From an uncultured Leifsonia sp. (lineage in GTDB: Bacteria > Actinomycetota > Actinomycetes > Actinomycetales > Microbacteriaceae): 64,000 bases of DNA. The translations under genes and the position numbers were made by a program. How positions within the stretch are numbered: position 1 is the first letter of the stretch; each line of letters starts with the position of its first letter. Where the stretch lies: contig NZ_CAMFLC010000001.1 in the NCBI RefSeq assembly GCF_945957465.1, forward strand, positions 62,001-126,000. The letters run 5' to 3'. The notes beneath the pieces are model-generated. The model ran no database searches and was not told the DNA's origin. It saw only the letters and a program-made list of their open reading frames with translations. Positions 1 to 7,561 of this stretch are shown here, piece by piece.

Positions 1-1023
1 CGCGTCGCCGAGAAGCTCGCCGAGATCACCCCCGGCGACTTCGAGAAGCGCAGCATCCTCGTGAACTCCGGAGCGGAGGCGGTCGAGAACGCCGTGAAGA
101 TCGCGCGCAAGTTCACGGGTCGCCGCGCGATCGCGACCCTCGACCACGCGTTCCACGGCCGCACCAACCTGACCATGGCCATGACCTACCGGCCCTGGCC
201 GGAGCGCGCGGGGATGGGTCCGTTCCCCGGGGAGATCTACAGCCTCCCGATCAGCTACCCGTTCCGCGATCCCGAGGGGATGACCGGCGAGGAGGCCGCC
301 GAGCGGACCATCGACTACATCACGACGCACATCGGCGCGACGGAGCTGGCTGCGCTCTTCGTCGAGCCCGTGCAGGGCGACGGCGGCATCATCATCCCCG
401 CGCCGGGCTACTTCGCGCGGCTCGCGGAGTTCTGCGCCGAGAACGGCATCGTCTTCGTCGCCGACGAGATCCAGGCGGGCATCGGCCGCACCGGGACCTG
501 GTACTCCATCGAGCACCACGGCGTCGTACCCGACCTCGTCACCAGCGCCAAGGGCATCGCGGGCGGCTTCCCGCTCGCGGCCGTGACAGGTCGCGCCGAG
601 ATCATGGACGCGGTGCAGCCGGGCGGCATCGGCGGCACCTTCGGAGGAAACCCGGTGTCGACCGCCGCGGCCCTGGCGGTGTTCGACGCCTTCGAGCAGG
701 AGGACCTCCTGGCGGAGGCGCGCAGGGTCGAGAAGGCGCTGTGGGCGCGCATCGGCGACTGGGCCGAGCGGTTCCCCGCCGTCGGCGAGGTGCGCGGCAT
801 CGGCGCGATGTTCGGAATCGAACTCGTCGTCCCCGGCACCAAGAAGCCCGACCCGGAGGCTTTGAAGGCGGTGCTCGCCCACGCCACCGCGAACGGCGTC
901 ATCCCCCTCGATGCCGGAAGCTGGGACAGCGTGCTCCGCCTGCTGCCGTCGGTGGTGATCAGCGAGGAGCTGATCGACGACGCGGCGACCGTCATCGAAG
1001 AGGCGCTCGGCCGTCTCGGCTGA
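1..1023 (+). CDS. gabT: 4-aminobutyrate aminotransferase, 5' end cut by window edge
   Basis: Class III PLP aminotransferase that moves the amino group of GABA (or 5-aminovalerate) to 2-oxoglutarate. The frame is open from base 1, so roughly the first 110 residues are missing. Visible family motifs are NSGAEAVENAVKIAR, the cofactor-contacting VADEIQAG, the Schiff-base lysine in TSAKGIAGG (codon 184 of the visible frame) and GGTFGGNP. It is clearly a paralogue of the complete gabT at 3387-4742, sharing motif after motif but with a shorter C-terminal loop. The secreted-protein gene starts 10 nt downstream. The substrate could be another omega-amino acid; class assignment is firm, exact substrate is inferred. 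Confidence 0.9.
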   Translation, partial: RVAEKLAEITPGDFEKRSILVNSGAEAVENAVKIARKFTGRRAIATLDHAFHGRTNLTMAMTYRPWPERAGMGPFPGEIYSLPISYPFRDPEGMTGEEAAERTIDYITTHIGATELAALFVEPVQGDGGIIIPAPGYFARLAEFCAENGIVFVADEIQAGIGRTGTWYSIEHHGVVPDLVTSAKGIAGGFPLAAVTGRAEIMDAVQPGGIGGTFGGNPVSTAAALAVFDAFEQEDLLAEARRVEKALWARIGDWAERFPAVGEVRGIGAMFGIELVVPGTKKPDPEALKAVLAHATANGVIPLDAGSWDSVLRLLPSVVISEELIDDAATVIEEALGRLG

Positions 1024-1033
1024 CCGGCGCGCG

Positions 1034-1948
1034 ATGCAGCTGGTACGTCGGCGGCTCGTCGCCGTGGTCCTCGCGGCCGCGGCGACGCTCACCGTGCTCC
1101 CAGCGCTCGGTGCGGCGCCGGCGGCCGACGCCGCGCCGGCCGGGCGAACGGACACGCAGTCCGCCGCGCGCGCCGCGACGACCTCACCGGCGTTCGACCC
1201 CGGCGACATCATCAGCGACGACAGCTTCTACAACCCGTACGCGATGACCGCCTCGCAGGTCCAGCGTTTCCTCGCGCAGCGGGACTGCACCCCCAAAGAC
1301 TCCTCGCCCTGTCTGAAGGACTTCCGCATGGACGTCCCCCGCACACCGGCCTCCCCCGAGCGCTGCGCCGGGATCCCGGCGAGCAGGAACGAGCGCGCGA
1401 GCAGCATCATCGTGCGCGTCGCACAGGCCTGCACGATCAGCCCGCGCGTACTGCTCGTGCTGCTCCAGAAGGAGCAGTCCCTGCTGACGACGCCCAGCTC
1501 CGGCGGCTACCAGAAGGCGACCGGCTACGCCTGCCCCGACACCGCAGGCTGCGACACGCGCTACTTCGGGTTCTTCAACCAGGTGTACCGGGCCGCCTGG
1601 CAGTTCCGTGAGTACACCGCGCACCCGGGCGACTGGCGGTACCGGATCGGGGAGAACGACATCCAGTACCACCCCGACACGACCTGCGGGTCCAGCCGAG
1701 TGGAGATCGTGAACCAGGCGACGGCGAACCTGTACAACTACACCCCGTACCAGCCCGACAAGCAGACGCTCGCGCACCCGGCCGGGCCGGCCGGCGCGTG
1801 CTCGGCGTACGGCAACCTCAACTTCTCGCGGCTCTACGACCGTTGGTTCGGCGATGCCCGCGCTGTGCGGTATCCCGGCTTCCAGCTGCCGTGCCTGATC
1901 TACACCGGCGGCTACGGCTGCGCCCCGATCCGCCCCCTCGACGATTGA
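1034..1948 (+). CDS. Secreted protein with lysozyme-like core, function unknown
   Basis: A 304-residue exported protein. Residues 1-35 form a signal peptide (RR, long Ala/Val/Leu core, then AADAAPA-type cleavage region). The mature part begins FDPGDIISDDSFYNP and has about ten cysteines, suggesting disulfides outside the cell. The segment around residues 135-190 (VLLVLLQKEQSLL, then YFGFFNQVYRAAWQF) recalls the catalytic-Glu helix of lysozyme/transglycosylase folds, and similar actinobacterial proteins are often labelled hemagglutinin or hypothetical. A cell-wall role is my inference. The ATG follows gabT by 10 nt without a strong ribosome site, so the pair may be co-transcribed. Confidence 0.75.
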   Translation: MQLVRRRLVAVVLAAAATLTVLPALGAAPAADAAPAGRTDTQSAARAATTSPAFDPGDIISDDSFYNPYAMTASQVQRFLAQRDCTPKDSSPCLKDFRMDVPRTPASPERCAGIPASRNERASSIIVRVAQACTISPRVLLVLLQKEQSLLTTPSSGGYQKATGYACPDTAGCDTRYFGFFNQVYRAAWQFREYTAHPGDWRYRIGENDIQYHPDTTCGSSRVEIVNQATANLYNYTPYQPDKQTLAHPAGPAGACSAYGNLNFSRLYDRWFGDARAVRYPGFQLPCLIYTGGYGCAPIRPLDD

Positions 1949-1982
1949 GCGACGCATACCGGCGCCGGCATACGTCCGGAAC

Positions 1983-1994
1983 TAACCTCGTTCT
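1983..1994 (+). promoter_or_regulatory. Candidate leaderless promoter of the acyltransferase
   Basis: TAACCT (1983-1988) fits the actinobacterial TANNNT -10 consensus and ends 6 nt before the GTG at 1995. Transcription would begin at or next to the start codon. No clear -35 box and no ribosome-binding site are seen. Confidence 0.5.
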
Positions 1995-2765
1995 GTGAAC
2001 CAGAGCACTCCCGACGACGGGCAGCCGGCCGAGGACGAGGTCGTCCCGCGCCCCGGCCTCCTGTATTTCGTGGGCCGCCATGTGGTGGCGCCGCTGCTCC
2101 GCCTCATCTACCGGCCGACGGTCATCGGCACCCGCAACGTCCCCCGGCACGGCAAGATCATCCTGGCCAGCAACCACCTGTCGTTCATCGACTCCCTCGT
2201 CATCCCGATGATCGCTCCGCGGCGCGTGCAGTTCCTCGCCAAGTCGCACTACTTCGAAGGCACGGGTGCGAAGGGCGCCATCTCACGCGCGTTCTTCACG
2301 GCCATCGGCGCCGTCGGGGTCAAGCGCGGAGCGGGACAGGCGGCGCAGGAGGCCCTCGAGCAGTCGCGCCGCATCATCGACACCGGAGCCGCCTTCGCGC
2401 TGTACCCGGAGGGGACGCGCTCTCTCGACGGCCGGCTCTACAAGGGCCGGACCGGCATCGGTTGGCTCGCCCTGACGACGGGCGCCAAGGTCGTGCCGGT
2501 CGGCCTCATCGGCACAGCGGAGGTCCAGCCGGTAGGAGCGAAGTTCCCGCGCGTCCGCCCGATCACCATCGCGTTCGGGGAGCCGATCGATGTCGCCCAC
2601 TACGGCCCGGCCGAGTCGGGGCGGGCGCGGCGCCAGGCCACCGACGAGATCATGGCCGCCATCCACGCGCTCACCGGTCAGGAGCTGGCCGGCGCCTACA
2701 ACGAGTCGCCGCCCGCGAACACGGTCGAGCGGGTCAAGCGCGCGCTGCGGCCCGAACGTCTCTGA
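1995..2765 (+). CDS. plsC: 1-acyl-sn-glycerol-3-phosphate acyltransferase (PlsC family)
   Basis: A 256-residue lysophospholipid acyltransferase that makes phosphatidic acid from lysophosphatidate and acyl-ACP/CoA at the membrane. The HX4D catalytic motif is present as NHLSFIDS (about residue 56), followed by the glycerophosphate-binding EGTRS near residue 140. The size is normal for the family. The GTG at 1995 is chosen because a -10-like TAACCT lies just upstream and no in-frame start fits better. The gene is followed by a long palindrome before the convergent OsmC gene. It could act on a different lysolipid, as actinobacteria carry several paralogues. Confidence 0.88.
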   Translation: MNQSTPDDGQPAEDEVVPRPGLLYFVGRHVVAPLLRLIYRPTVIGTRNVPRHGKIILASNHLSFIDSLVIPMIAPRRVQFLAKSHYFEGTGAKGAISRAFFTAIGAVGVKRGAGQAAQEALEQSRRIIDTGAAFALYPEGTRSLDGRLYKGRTGIGWLALTTGAKVVPVGLIGTAEVQPVGAKFPRVRPITIAFGEPIDVAHYGPAESGRARRQATDEIMAAIHALTGQELAGAYNESPPANTVERVKRALRPERL

Positions 2766-2786
2766 CGGCGACGCGCCCAGCCCCCG

Positions 2787-2843
2787 GGATTCGTCACGAA
2801 TGTCGACATTCGTGGCACGAAACACGACATTCGTGACGAATCC
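2787..2843. repeat. Intergenic palindrome, family A copy 1
   Basis: Perfect 19-bp arms (2787-2805 and 2825-2843) surround a 19-nt centre that itself holds a TTCGTG/CACGAA hairpin. It lies between two convergent genes and could stop transcription from both sides, but there is no U tract. The same core, TTCGTCACGAATGTCGAC, recurs in the palindrome at 54942-54992. Confidence 0.85.
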
Positions 2844-2874
2844 TGGAGCGCGGGCTCCAGCGCACCGGAGTGGG

Positions 2875-3348
2875 TCAGGCGAGAACGAGCAACTCCGGCG
2901 CGTGATGCACCGGGAAGTTGACGCTCGCGGCAATGAAGCACTTGCTCGCGGCGGGGGCGTGCAACGACTCGGCGAGCTCCGCCTGCGCGGGGTCGGCGAT
3001 CGTCACCGTCGGCCGGAGCAGGGCGCTGGTGAAGTGACCTCCGCCGTCGTTGGTCTGCTCCATGATGCCCGTGGCGCGATCGGTGTACGCCACCACGACG
3101 ACGCCCGCACGGGCGGCCTCGGCCAGATAGCTCAGCATGTGGCACTGGCTCAGCGCCGCGAGGAGCAGCTCCTCCGGGTTCCAGCGGTCGCGGTCGCCGA
3201 AGAAGGTGCGGTCCGCCGACCCCTCGATGGCGTGCTTGCCTTCGGTGCGCACCGTGTGGTCGCGACCGTACGACTTGTAGCCGCTGGTCCCCTCACCCCG
3301 GTTGCCGGTCCACTCCAGGTCGATCCGATAGCGGTGCTCGAGCTTCAT
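2875..3348 (-). CDS. OsmC/Ohr-type peroxiredoxin family protein
   Basis: A 157-residue OsmC-fold protein, a family that reduces organic hydroperoxides with two conserved cysteines. Cysteines are seen in LSQCHML (about residue 91) and SKCFIAA (about residue 135), in the expected positions, with the preceding NPEELLLAAL helix typical of the family. No membrane segment or signal is present, so it is cytosolic. It is divergent from gabT at 3387 and convergent with plsC. Whether it is OsmC-like or a YhfA-like branch cannot be told from sequence alone. Confidence 0.88.
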   Translation of the reverse strand: MKLEHRYRIDLEWTGNRGEGTSGYKSYGRDHTVRTEGKHAIEGSADRTFFGDRDRWNPEELLLAALSQCHMLSYLAEAARAGVVVVAYTDRATGIMEQTNDGGGHFTSALLRPTVTIADPAQAELAESLHAPAASKCFIAASVNFPVHHAPELLVLA

Positions 3349-3376
3349 GCCACGATTCTCGCACCCCGGCTAAACT
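3349..3376. promoter_or_regulatory. Divergent near-leaderless promoters, osmC / gabT
   Basis: On the minus strand GAGAAT (3360-3355) ends 6 nt before the osmC ATG. On the plus strand TAAACT (3371-3376) ends 10 nt before the gabT ATG at 3387. The two start codons are only 38 nt apart, so the two polymerase footprints must overlap. Confidence 0.45.
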
Positions 3377-3386
3377 GGCCTGCATC

Positions 3387-4742
3387 ATGACTGACACCCT
3401 GAGCACGCCCACGTTCACCGTGGCGCAAGAACGCCGCATCGTCTCCGCCATCCCCGGTCCGAAGTCTCAGGAGTTGCACCAGCGCCGTCTCGCGGTCGTC
3501 CCGACCGGCGTGTCGTCGGCGCTTCCCATCTACATCGCCCGCGCGAACGGCGCGATCCTCGTCGACGTCGACGGCAACCAGTTCGTCGACTTCGGCGCGG
3601 GCATCGGCGTCACCACGGTCGGGCACACCGAGAAGGCGGTCGTCGCCGCCGCGGCCGAGCAGCTGCAGGACGTCATCCACACGCTGTTCACCATCACTCC
3701 GTACGAGGAGTACGTCCGCGTCGCCGAGTTGCTGGCGGAGCACACGCCAGGCGACCACGCCAAGAAGACCGTGCTGGTCAACTCGGGCGCCGAGGCCGTC
3801 GAGAACGGCGTGAAGATCGCCCGCAAGCACACCGGCCGACGCGCCGTCGCCGTGCTCGACCACGCGTACCACGGCCGCACCAACCTCACGATGGCGATGA
3901 ACTACAAGGCCATGCCGTACGCGACCGGCTTCGGCCCGTTCGCCGGCGACGTCTACCACGCGCCGAACTCCTACCCCTACCGCGACAGCCTCAGCGGCGA
4001 GGAGGCCGCGGCCCGTACGATCGCGTACCTCGAGAAGGTCGTCGGCGCATCCGACCTCGCCTGCCTGGTGGCCGAGCCGATCCAGGGCGAGGGCGGGTTC
4101 GTCGTCCCCGCCGAGGGCTACCTCGCCGCACTCCAGGAGTGGTGCACGGCCAACGGCGTCGTCTTCATCGCGGACGAGATCCAGAGCGGGATGGCCCGCA
4201 CCGGCGCCTACTTCGCGAGCGAGCACTTCGGCCTCGTACCCGACCTGGTGCTGAGCGCCAAGGGCATCGCGGGCGGCCTCCCGCTCGCCGCGGTGACGGG
4301 GCGCGCAGAGATCATGGACTCGGCCCAGCCCGGCGGACTCGGCGGAACGTTCGGGGGCAACCCGGTCGCCGCCGCTGCGGCCATCGCGGTCTTCGAACAG
4401 ATCGAGAAGGGCGCCCTCCTCGCGCACGGCGCCCGCATCGAGAAGGCACTCAAACCCGCACTGGAGAACCTCCAGCAGAAGTACGACATCATCGGCGACG
4501 TCCGGGGCATCGGAGCGATGATCGCCATCGAGCTCGTGCAGCCGGGAACGGGCCAGACGACCAAGACGCCGAACCCCGATGCGGTGAACGCGATCATCGC
4601 CTACGCCGCGCAGCGCGGAATCCTCTTCCTCAACGCGGGCACCTGGGGCAACGTCCTGCGATTCCTGCCGAGCCTCGCGGTGTCCGACGAGCTCATCGCC
4701 GACGCCGTCTCGGTGCTCGACGACGCCTTCGCCGCCCTGTGA
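3387..4742 (+). CDS. gabT: 4-aminobutyrate aminotransferase (complete copy)
   Basis: A 451-residue class III aminotransferase converting GABA plus 2-oxoglutarate to succinate semialdehyde plus glutamate. The PLP lysine is K292 in LSAKGIAGG; FIADEIQSG carries the Asp that contacts the pyridine nitrogen, and NSGAEAVENGVKIARK is the phosphate-binding region. Full length matches the family. It overlaps the downstream asparaginase by GTGA, so the two are translationally coupled. This is the second gabT in 4.7 kb. Polyamine import (potDABC) and aminobutyraldehyde dehydrogenase genes in the window suggest it finishes putrescine degradation; 5-aminovalerate is an alternative substrate. Confidence 0.93.
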   Translation: MTDTLSTPTFTVAQERRIVSAIPGPKSQELHQRRLAVVPTGVSSALPIYIARANGAILVDVDGNQFVDFGAGIGVTTVGHTEKAVVAAAAEQLQDVIHTLFTITPYEEYVRVAELLAEHTPGDHAKKTVLVNSGAEAVENGVKIARKHTGRRAVAVLDHAYHGRTNLTMAMNYKAMPYATGFGPFAGDVYHAPNSYPYRDSLSGEEAAARTIAYLEKVVGASDLACLVAEPIQGEGGFVVPAEGYLAALQEWCTANGVVFIADEIQSGMARTGAYFASEHFGLVPDLVLSAKGIAGGLPLAAVTGRAEIMDSAQPGGLGGTFGGNPVAAAAAIAVFEQIEKGALLAHGARIEKALKPALENLQQKYDIIGDVRGIGAMIAIELVQPGTGQTTKTPNPDAVNAIIAYAAQRGILFLNAGTWGNVLRFLPSLAVSDELIADAVSVLDDAFAAL

Positions 4743-5737
4743 CCCCCGCAGTCTTCACCGCCGGGGAGGCGGTCGAGCTCGCGGTCGTCGAGCGCAGCGG
4801 CTTCGTCGAATCGCGCCACTCCGGTTCGGCCGTCGTACTCGGGCCCGACGGCGGCACGACGATCTCGCTCGGCGCGCCGGACAAGCCGGTCTTCCCTCGG
4901 TCATCGCTCAAGCCGTTCCAGGCCGTCGCGGTGATGGGGGCCGGGGTGCACCTGGAGGGCGCCGCGGCCGTACTGGCGACGGCGAGCCACGCCGGAACAC
5001 CGGCGCACGTCTCAGTGGTCCGCGGCCTGCTCGCGCAGGCACAGCTGACGGAGGACGCCCTCCGCTGCCCCGCCGACTGGCCGCTCGACACCGCTGCCCG
5101 AGAGGCGGCGATCCGTGAGGGCGCCCAGCGAAGCCCGGTGTTCATGAACTGCTCGGGCAAGCACGCCGCGATGCTGCTCGCCTGCCGTGTGAACAACTGG
5201 CCGTTCGAGAGCTACCTCGACCCCCAGCACCCGCTGCAGCAGCACATCCGCGACACCACCGAGCGGCTGACCGGCGAGAAGGTCGTGGCGACCGGCGTCG
5301 ACGGCTGCGGTGCGCCGGTGCACGCGATGTCGCTCCTCGCGCTCGCACGCGGAATCCAGCGCATCGGCACGGCTTCAGACGGCTCGCCCTTCGCGCTGTT
5401 CCGGAATGCGGCGCAGCTGCGCACGGCGGTGCTGGCCGACGGCTGGGCCATCGACGGACCCGGGCGTGCGAACACGGTGGTCATCGACGAGCTCGGGATA
5501 TTCGCGAAGCTCGGCGCGGAAGGCGTCATGGTCATGGCGGCACCCGACGGAACGACCGTCGCGCTCAAGGTCCTCGACGGCAGCCTCCGGGCCGCCACCG
5601 TCGTCGCGCTGTCGCTGCTCGCCGACGCCGGCGCGCTCGAACGCTCCGCGATCGACGCCGTGTCGCCGAAGCTCGACCTGGCCGTCCTCGGCGGCGGCGC
5701 CCCCGTCGGCGCCATCCGCGCCTCCTACGCACGCTGA
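4739..5737 (+). CDS. Asparaginase (asparaginase II family)
   Basis: A 332-residue protein of the actinobacterial/rhizobial asparaginase II family, expected to hydrolyse L-asparagine to aspartate and ammonia in the cytosol. Family signatures are SSLKPFQAVA near residue 55, MNCSGKHAAMLLACR near residue 138 and VDGCGAPVHA near residue 186. The GTG at 4739 overlaps the gabT stop (GTGA), which fixes the start; the open frame continues upstream only as a shadow of gabT. Pairing with gabT suggests joint use in nitrogen salvage. No signal peptide is seen. This family is unrelated to the classic AnsA/AnsB enzymes. Confidence 0.88.
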   Translation: MTPAVFTAGEAVELAVVERSGFVESRHSGSAVVLGPDGGTTISLGAPDKPVFPRSSLKPFQAVAVMGAGVHLEGAAAVLATASHAGTPAHVSVVRGLLAQAQLTEDALRCPADWPLDTAAREAAIREGAQRSPVFMNCSGKHAAMLLACRVNNWPFESYLDPQHPLQQHIRDTTERLTGEKVVATGVDGCGAPVHAMSLLALARGIQRIGTASDGSPFALFRNAAQLRTAVLADGWAIDGPGRANTVVIDELGIFAKLGAEGVMVMAAPDGTTVALKVLDGSLRAATVVALSLLADAGALERSAIDAVSPKLDLAVLGGGAPVGAIRASYAR

Positions 5738-5745
5738 AGTGGCGC

Positions 5746-5802
5746 CGAAGGGCGCGTAATCGCCCCCAAAACTGAGTTTCGGGGGCGATTACGCGCCCTT
5801 CG
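5746..5802. repeat. 57-bp near-perfect intergenic palindrome
   Basis: Arms of 22 bp match perfectly (5746-5767 with 5781-5802); the 13-nt centre adds a further 5-bp pairing (AAACT/AGTTT) after one mismatch. It fills the gap between the convergent asparaginase and potC genes, leaving 8 and 17 nt to the stop codons. It probably acts as a two-way terminator, though without a U tract. Confidence 0.85.
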
Positions 5803-5819
5803 AGCGGTCCGCCGGGATG

Positions 5820-6644
5820 CTATTGCGTGGCGCGGGCGAGGCGCTTGGCGCGGGCGGCGGCGGTCAGCTGCGCGATGAGCACCACGAGGATGGTCAGGAT
5901 GAACACCGCGGACGCGATCACGTTCGCCTGAGCCGGGATGCCGCGCGACGCCGCGATGTAGATATACATCGGAAACGTCGTCACCGCGCCGGCGTTGAAA
6001 TTCGTGATGATGAAGTCGTCGAAGCTCAGCGAGAACGACAGCAGTGCAGCCGACAGGATGCCCGGCAGCAGCAGTGGGAAGGTGATGCGCCAGAACACCG
6101 CGTTGGGCGAGCCGTACAGGTCGCGCCCGGCCTCCTCCAGCGCCGGGTCCAGCGAGGCGACACGCGCCTTCACCGTCACCACCACGAAGCTGATGCAGAA
6201 CATGACGTGCGCGATGATGATCGTGCCGAAGCCCTTGTTGACGCCGAGGCTGAGGAACTGGGCGGCGAGCCCGGCACCGAGCACGACCTCCGGGCTCGCC
6301 ATCGGCAGGAACAGCAGCAGGCTGGTCTGGGAGCGGAACCGGAAGCGGTAGCGCATCAACGCGATGGCGATCATCGTGCCGAGCACCGTCGCGATCACCG
6401 TGGAGACGATGCCGATGATGATCGACGCGGCGAACGCGTCGCAGATCCCCGCCGCATCGCACACGTTCGTCCAGTTGCGCAGGGTGAACCCGCGCCACGC
6501 GATGTTGTTCTTGATCGCGTCGTTGAACGAGAACACGAACGTGTAGACGATCGGGATGAGCAGGAACGCCAGCGCCAGGAACGCGTAGACGCCGAGCCCC
6601 AGACCGCGGAACCGGAAGCGCGCGCGTGGTTCGGTGGTCGTCAC
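5820..6644 (-). CDS. potC: Spermidine/putrescine ABC transporter permease
   Basis: A 274-residue inner-membrane permease, one half of the polyamine channel. About six transmembrane helices are visible, beginning with the GVYAFLALAFLLIPIVYTFVF segment, and the cytoplasmic EAA loop reads EEAGRDLYGSPNAVFWRITFP. The GTG at 6644 overlaps the potB stop by GTGA, which decides the start; the longer open frame upstream is only a shadow of potB. It is the last gene of the potD-potA-potB-potC operon and is followed by the 57-bp palindrome. Substrate is inferred from similarity of the whole operon to polyamine systems. Confidence 0.9.
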   Translation of the reverse strand: MTTTEPRARFRFRGLGLGVYAFLALAFLLIPIVYTFVFSFNDAIKNNIAWRGFTLRNWTNVCDAAGICDAFAASIIIGIVSTVIATVLGTMIAIALMRYRFRFRSQTSLLLFLPMASPEVVLGAGLAAQFLSLGVNKGFGTIIIAHVMFCISFVVVTVKARVASLDPALEEAGRDLYGSPNAVFWRITFPLLLPGILSAALLSFSLSFDDFIITNFNAGAVTTFPMYIYIAASRGIPAQANVIASAVFILTILVVLIAQLTAAARAKRLARATQ

Positions 6645-7561
6645 AGCAGGTCCTCCGTTCCACTGCGGCGCACGTAGAAGCCGACGATGACGAGGATGAC
6701 CGCCATCAGGATGACCGACATCGCGGCGGCCGTCGGGTAGTTCTGCAACACCAGGAAGTTGCTCTCGATGACGTTGCCCATCATCGACGTGTCTGCGGCG
6801 CCGAGGAAGTCCTGCGACGCGTTGATGTAGTCGCCCGCCGCCGGGATGAACGTCAGGAGCGTTCCCGAGACGATGCCGGGCATCGACAACGGGATCGTGA
6901 CCTTGCGGAACGTCGTCCAGCTGCTCGCGTAGAGGTCTTGGCCCGCCTCCAGCAACCGCGTGTCCAGACGTTCCAGCGTCGAGTAGAGCGGCAGCGTCAT
7001 GAACGGGATGAAGTTGTATGTCAGACCGAAGATGACCGAGAAGGGCGTACCGGTGATGTGAGCGTCCGGCGGCAGGATGCTGATCGCCTTGAGAGAGCTC
7101 GCCACCCACCCGTCGTCGCTCAGGATCGACTTCCAGGCCAGCGTGCGCAGCAGGAAGCTGATGAAGAACGGGGCGATGACCAGGGTCATCAGCAGGTTCT
7201 GCAGCACCGGGCGCGCCCGCATCTTCACGCCGATGAAATAGGCCAGCGGGTAGCTGATCACGAGCGCGGCTGCCGTCGCGATGAGCGCGTAGCCGAACGA
7301 CCGCAGGATCTGCGGCCAGTACTCCGAGATCGAGTCGGTGTAGTTCTGCCACTGGAACGCTGCCTGGTACTGCCCGATGTCGCCGCCGGGCACCGGAGTC
7401 TGGAAGGACGTGATGATGAGCGACACGAGCGGCGTCAGGAAGAACAGCACCAGATAGAGCACGCCGGGAAGCAGCAGCACCAGCGCGATGCCGGATTTGC
7501 GCCGGGCCGCCGGCTCCTGATCCTGAGTCGTGGGAGGGCCGGTGAAGGCGGCGATGGCCAT
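6641..7561 (-). CDS. potB: Spermidine/putrescine ABC transporter permease
   Basis: A 306-residue membrane protein, partner of PotC. The N-terminal membrane segment (GIALVLLLPGVLYLVLFFLTPLV) is followed by a long periplasm-side loop and five more helices; the EAA motif is EAGQDLYASSWTTFRKVTIP. It starts directly at the end of potA (the potA stop is at 7562) and overlaps potC, so the operon is translated as a chain. Length and topology match PotB/PotH-type permeases of the 2-aminoethylphosphonate/polyamine group. Confidence 0.9.
   Translation of the reverse strand: MAIAAFTGPPTTQDQEPAARRKSGIALVLLLPGVLYLVLFFLTPLVSLIITSFQTPVPGGDIGQYQAAFQWQNYTDSISEYWPQILRSFGYALIATAAALVISYPLAYFIGVKMRARPVLQNLLMTLVIAPFFISFLLRTLAWKSILSDDGWVASSLKAISILPPDAHITGTPFSVIFGLTYNFIPFMTLPLYSTLERLDTRLLEAGQDLYASSWTTFRKVTIPLSMPGIVSGTLLTFIPAAGDYINASQDFLGAADTSMMGNVIESNFLVLQNYPTAAAMSVILMAVILVIVGFYVRRSGTEDLL

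Noticed and set aside
4139-4738. N-terminal extension of the asparaginase frame inside gabT
   Set aside because: The extension is an Arg-rich shadow of gabT; the GTG at 4739 overlapping the gabT stop gives the normal family length.
5746-5802. Palindromes considered as CRISPR repeats
   Set aside because: They are single copies in separate gaps with no regular spacers, and no cas genes are present.
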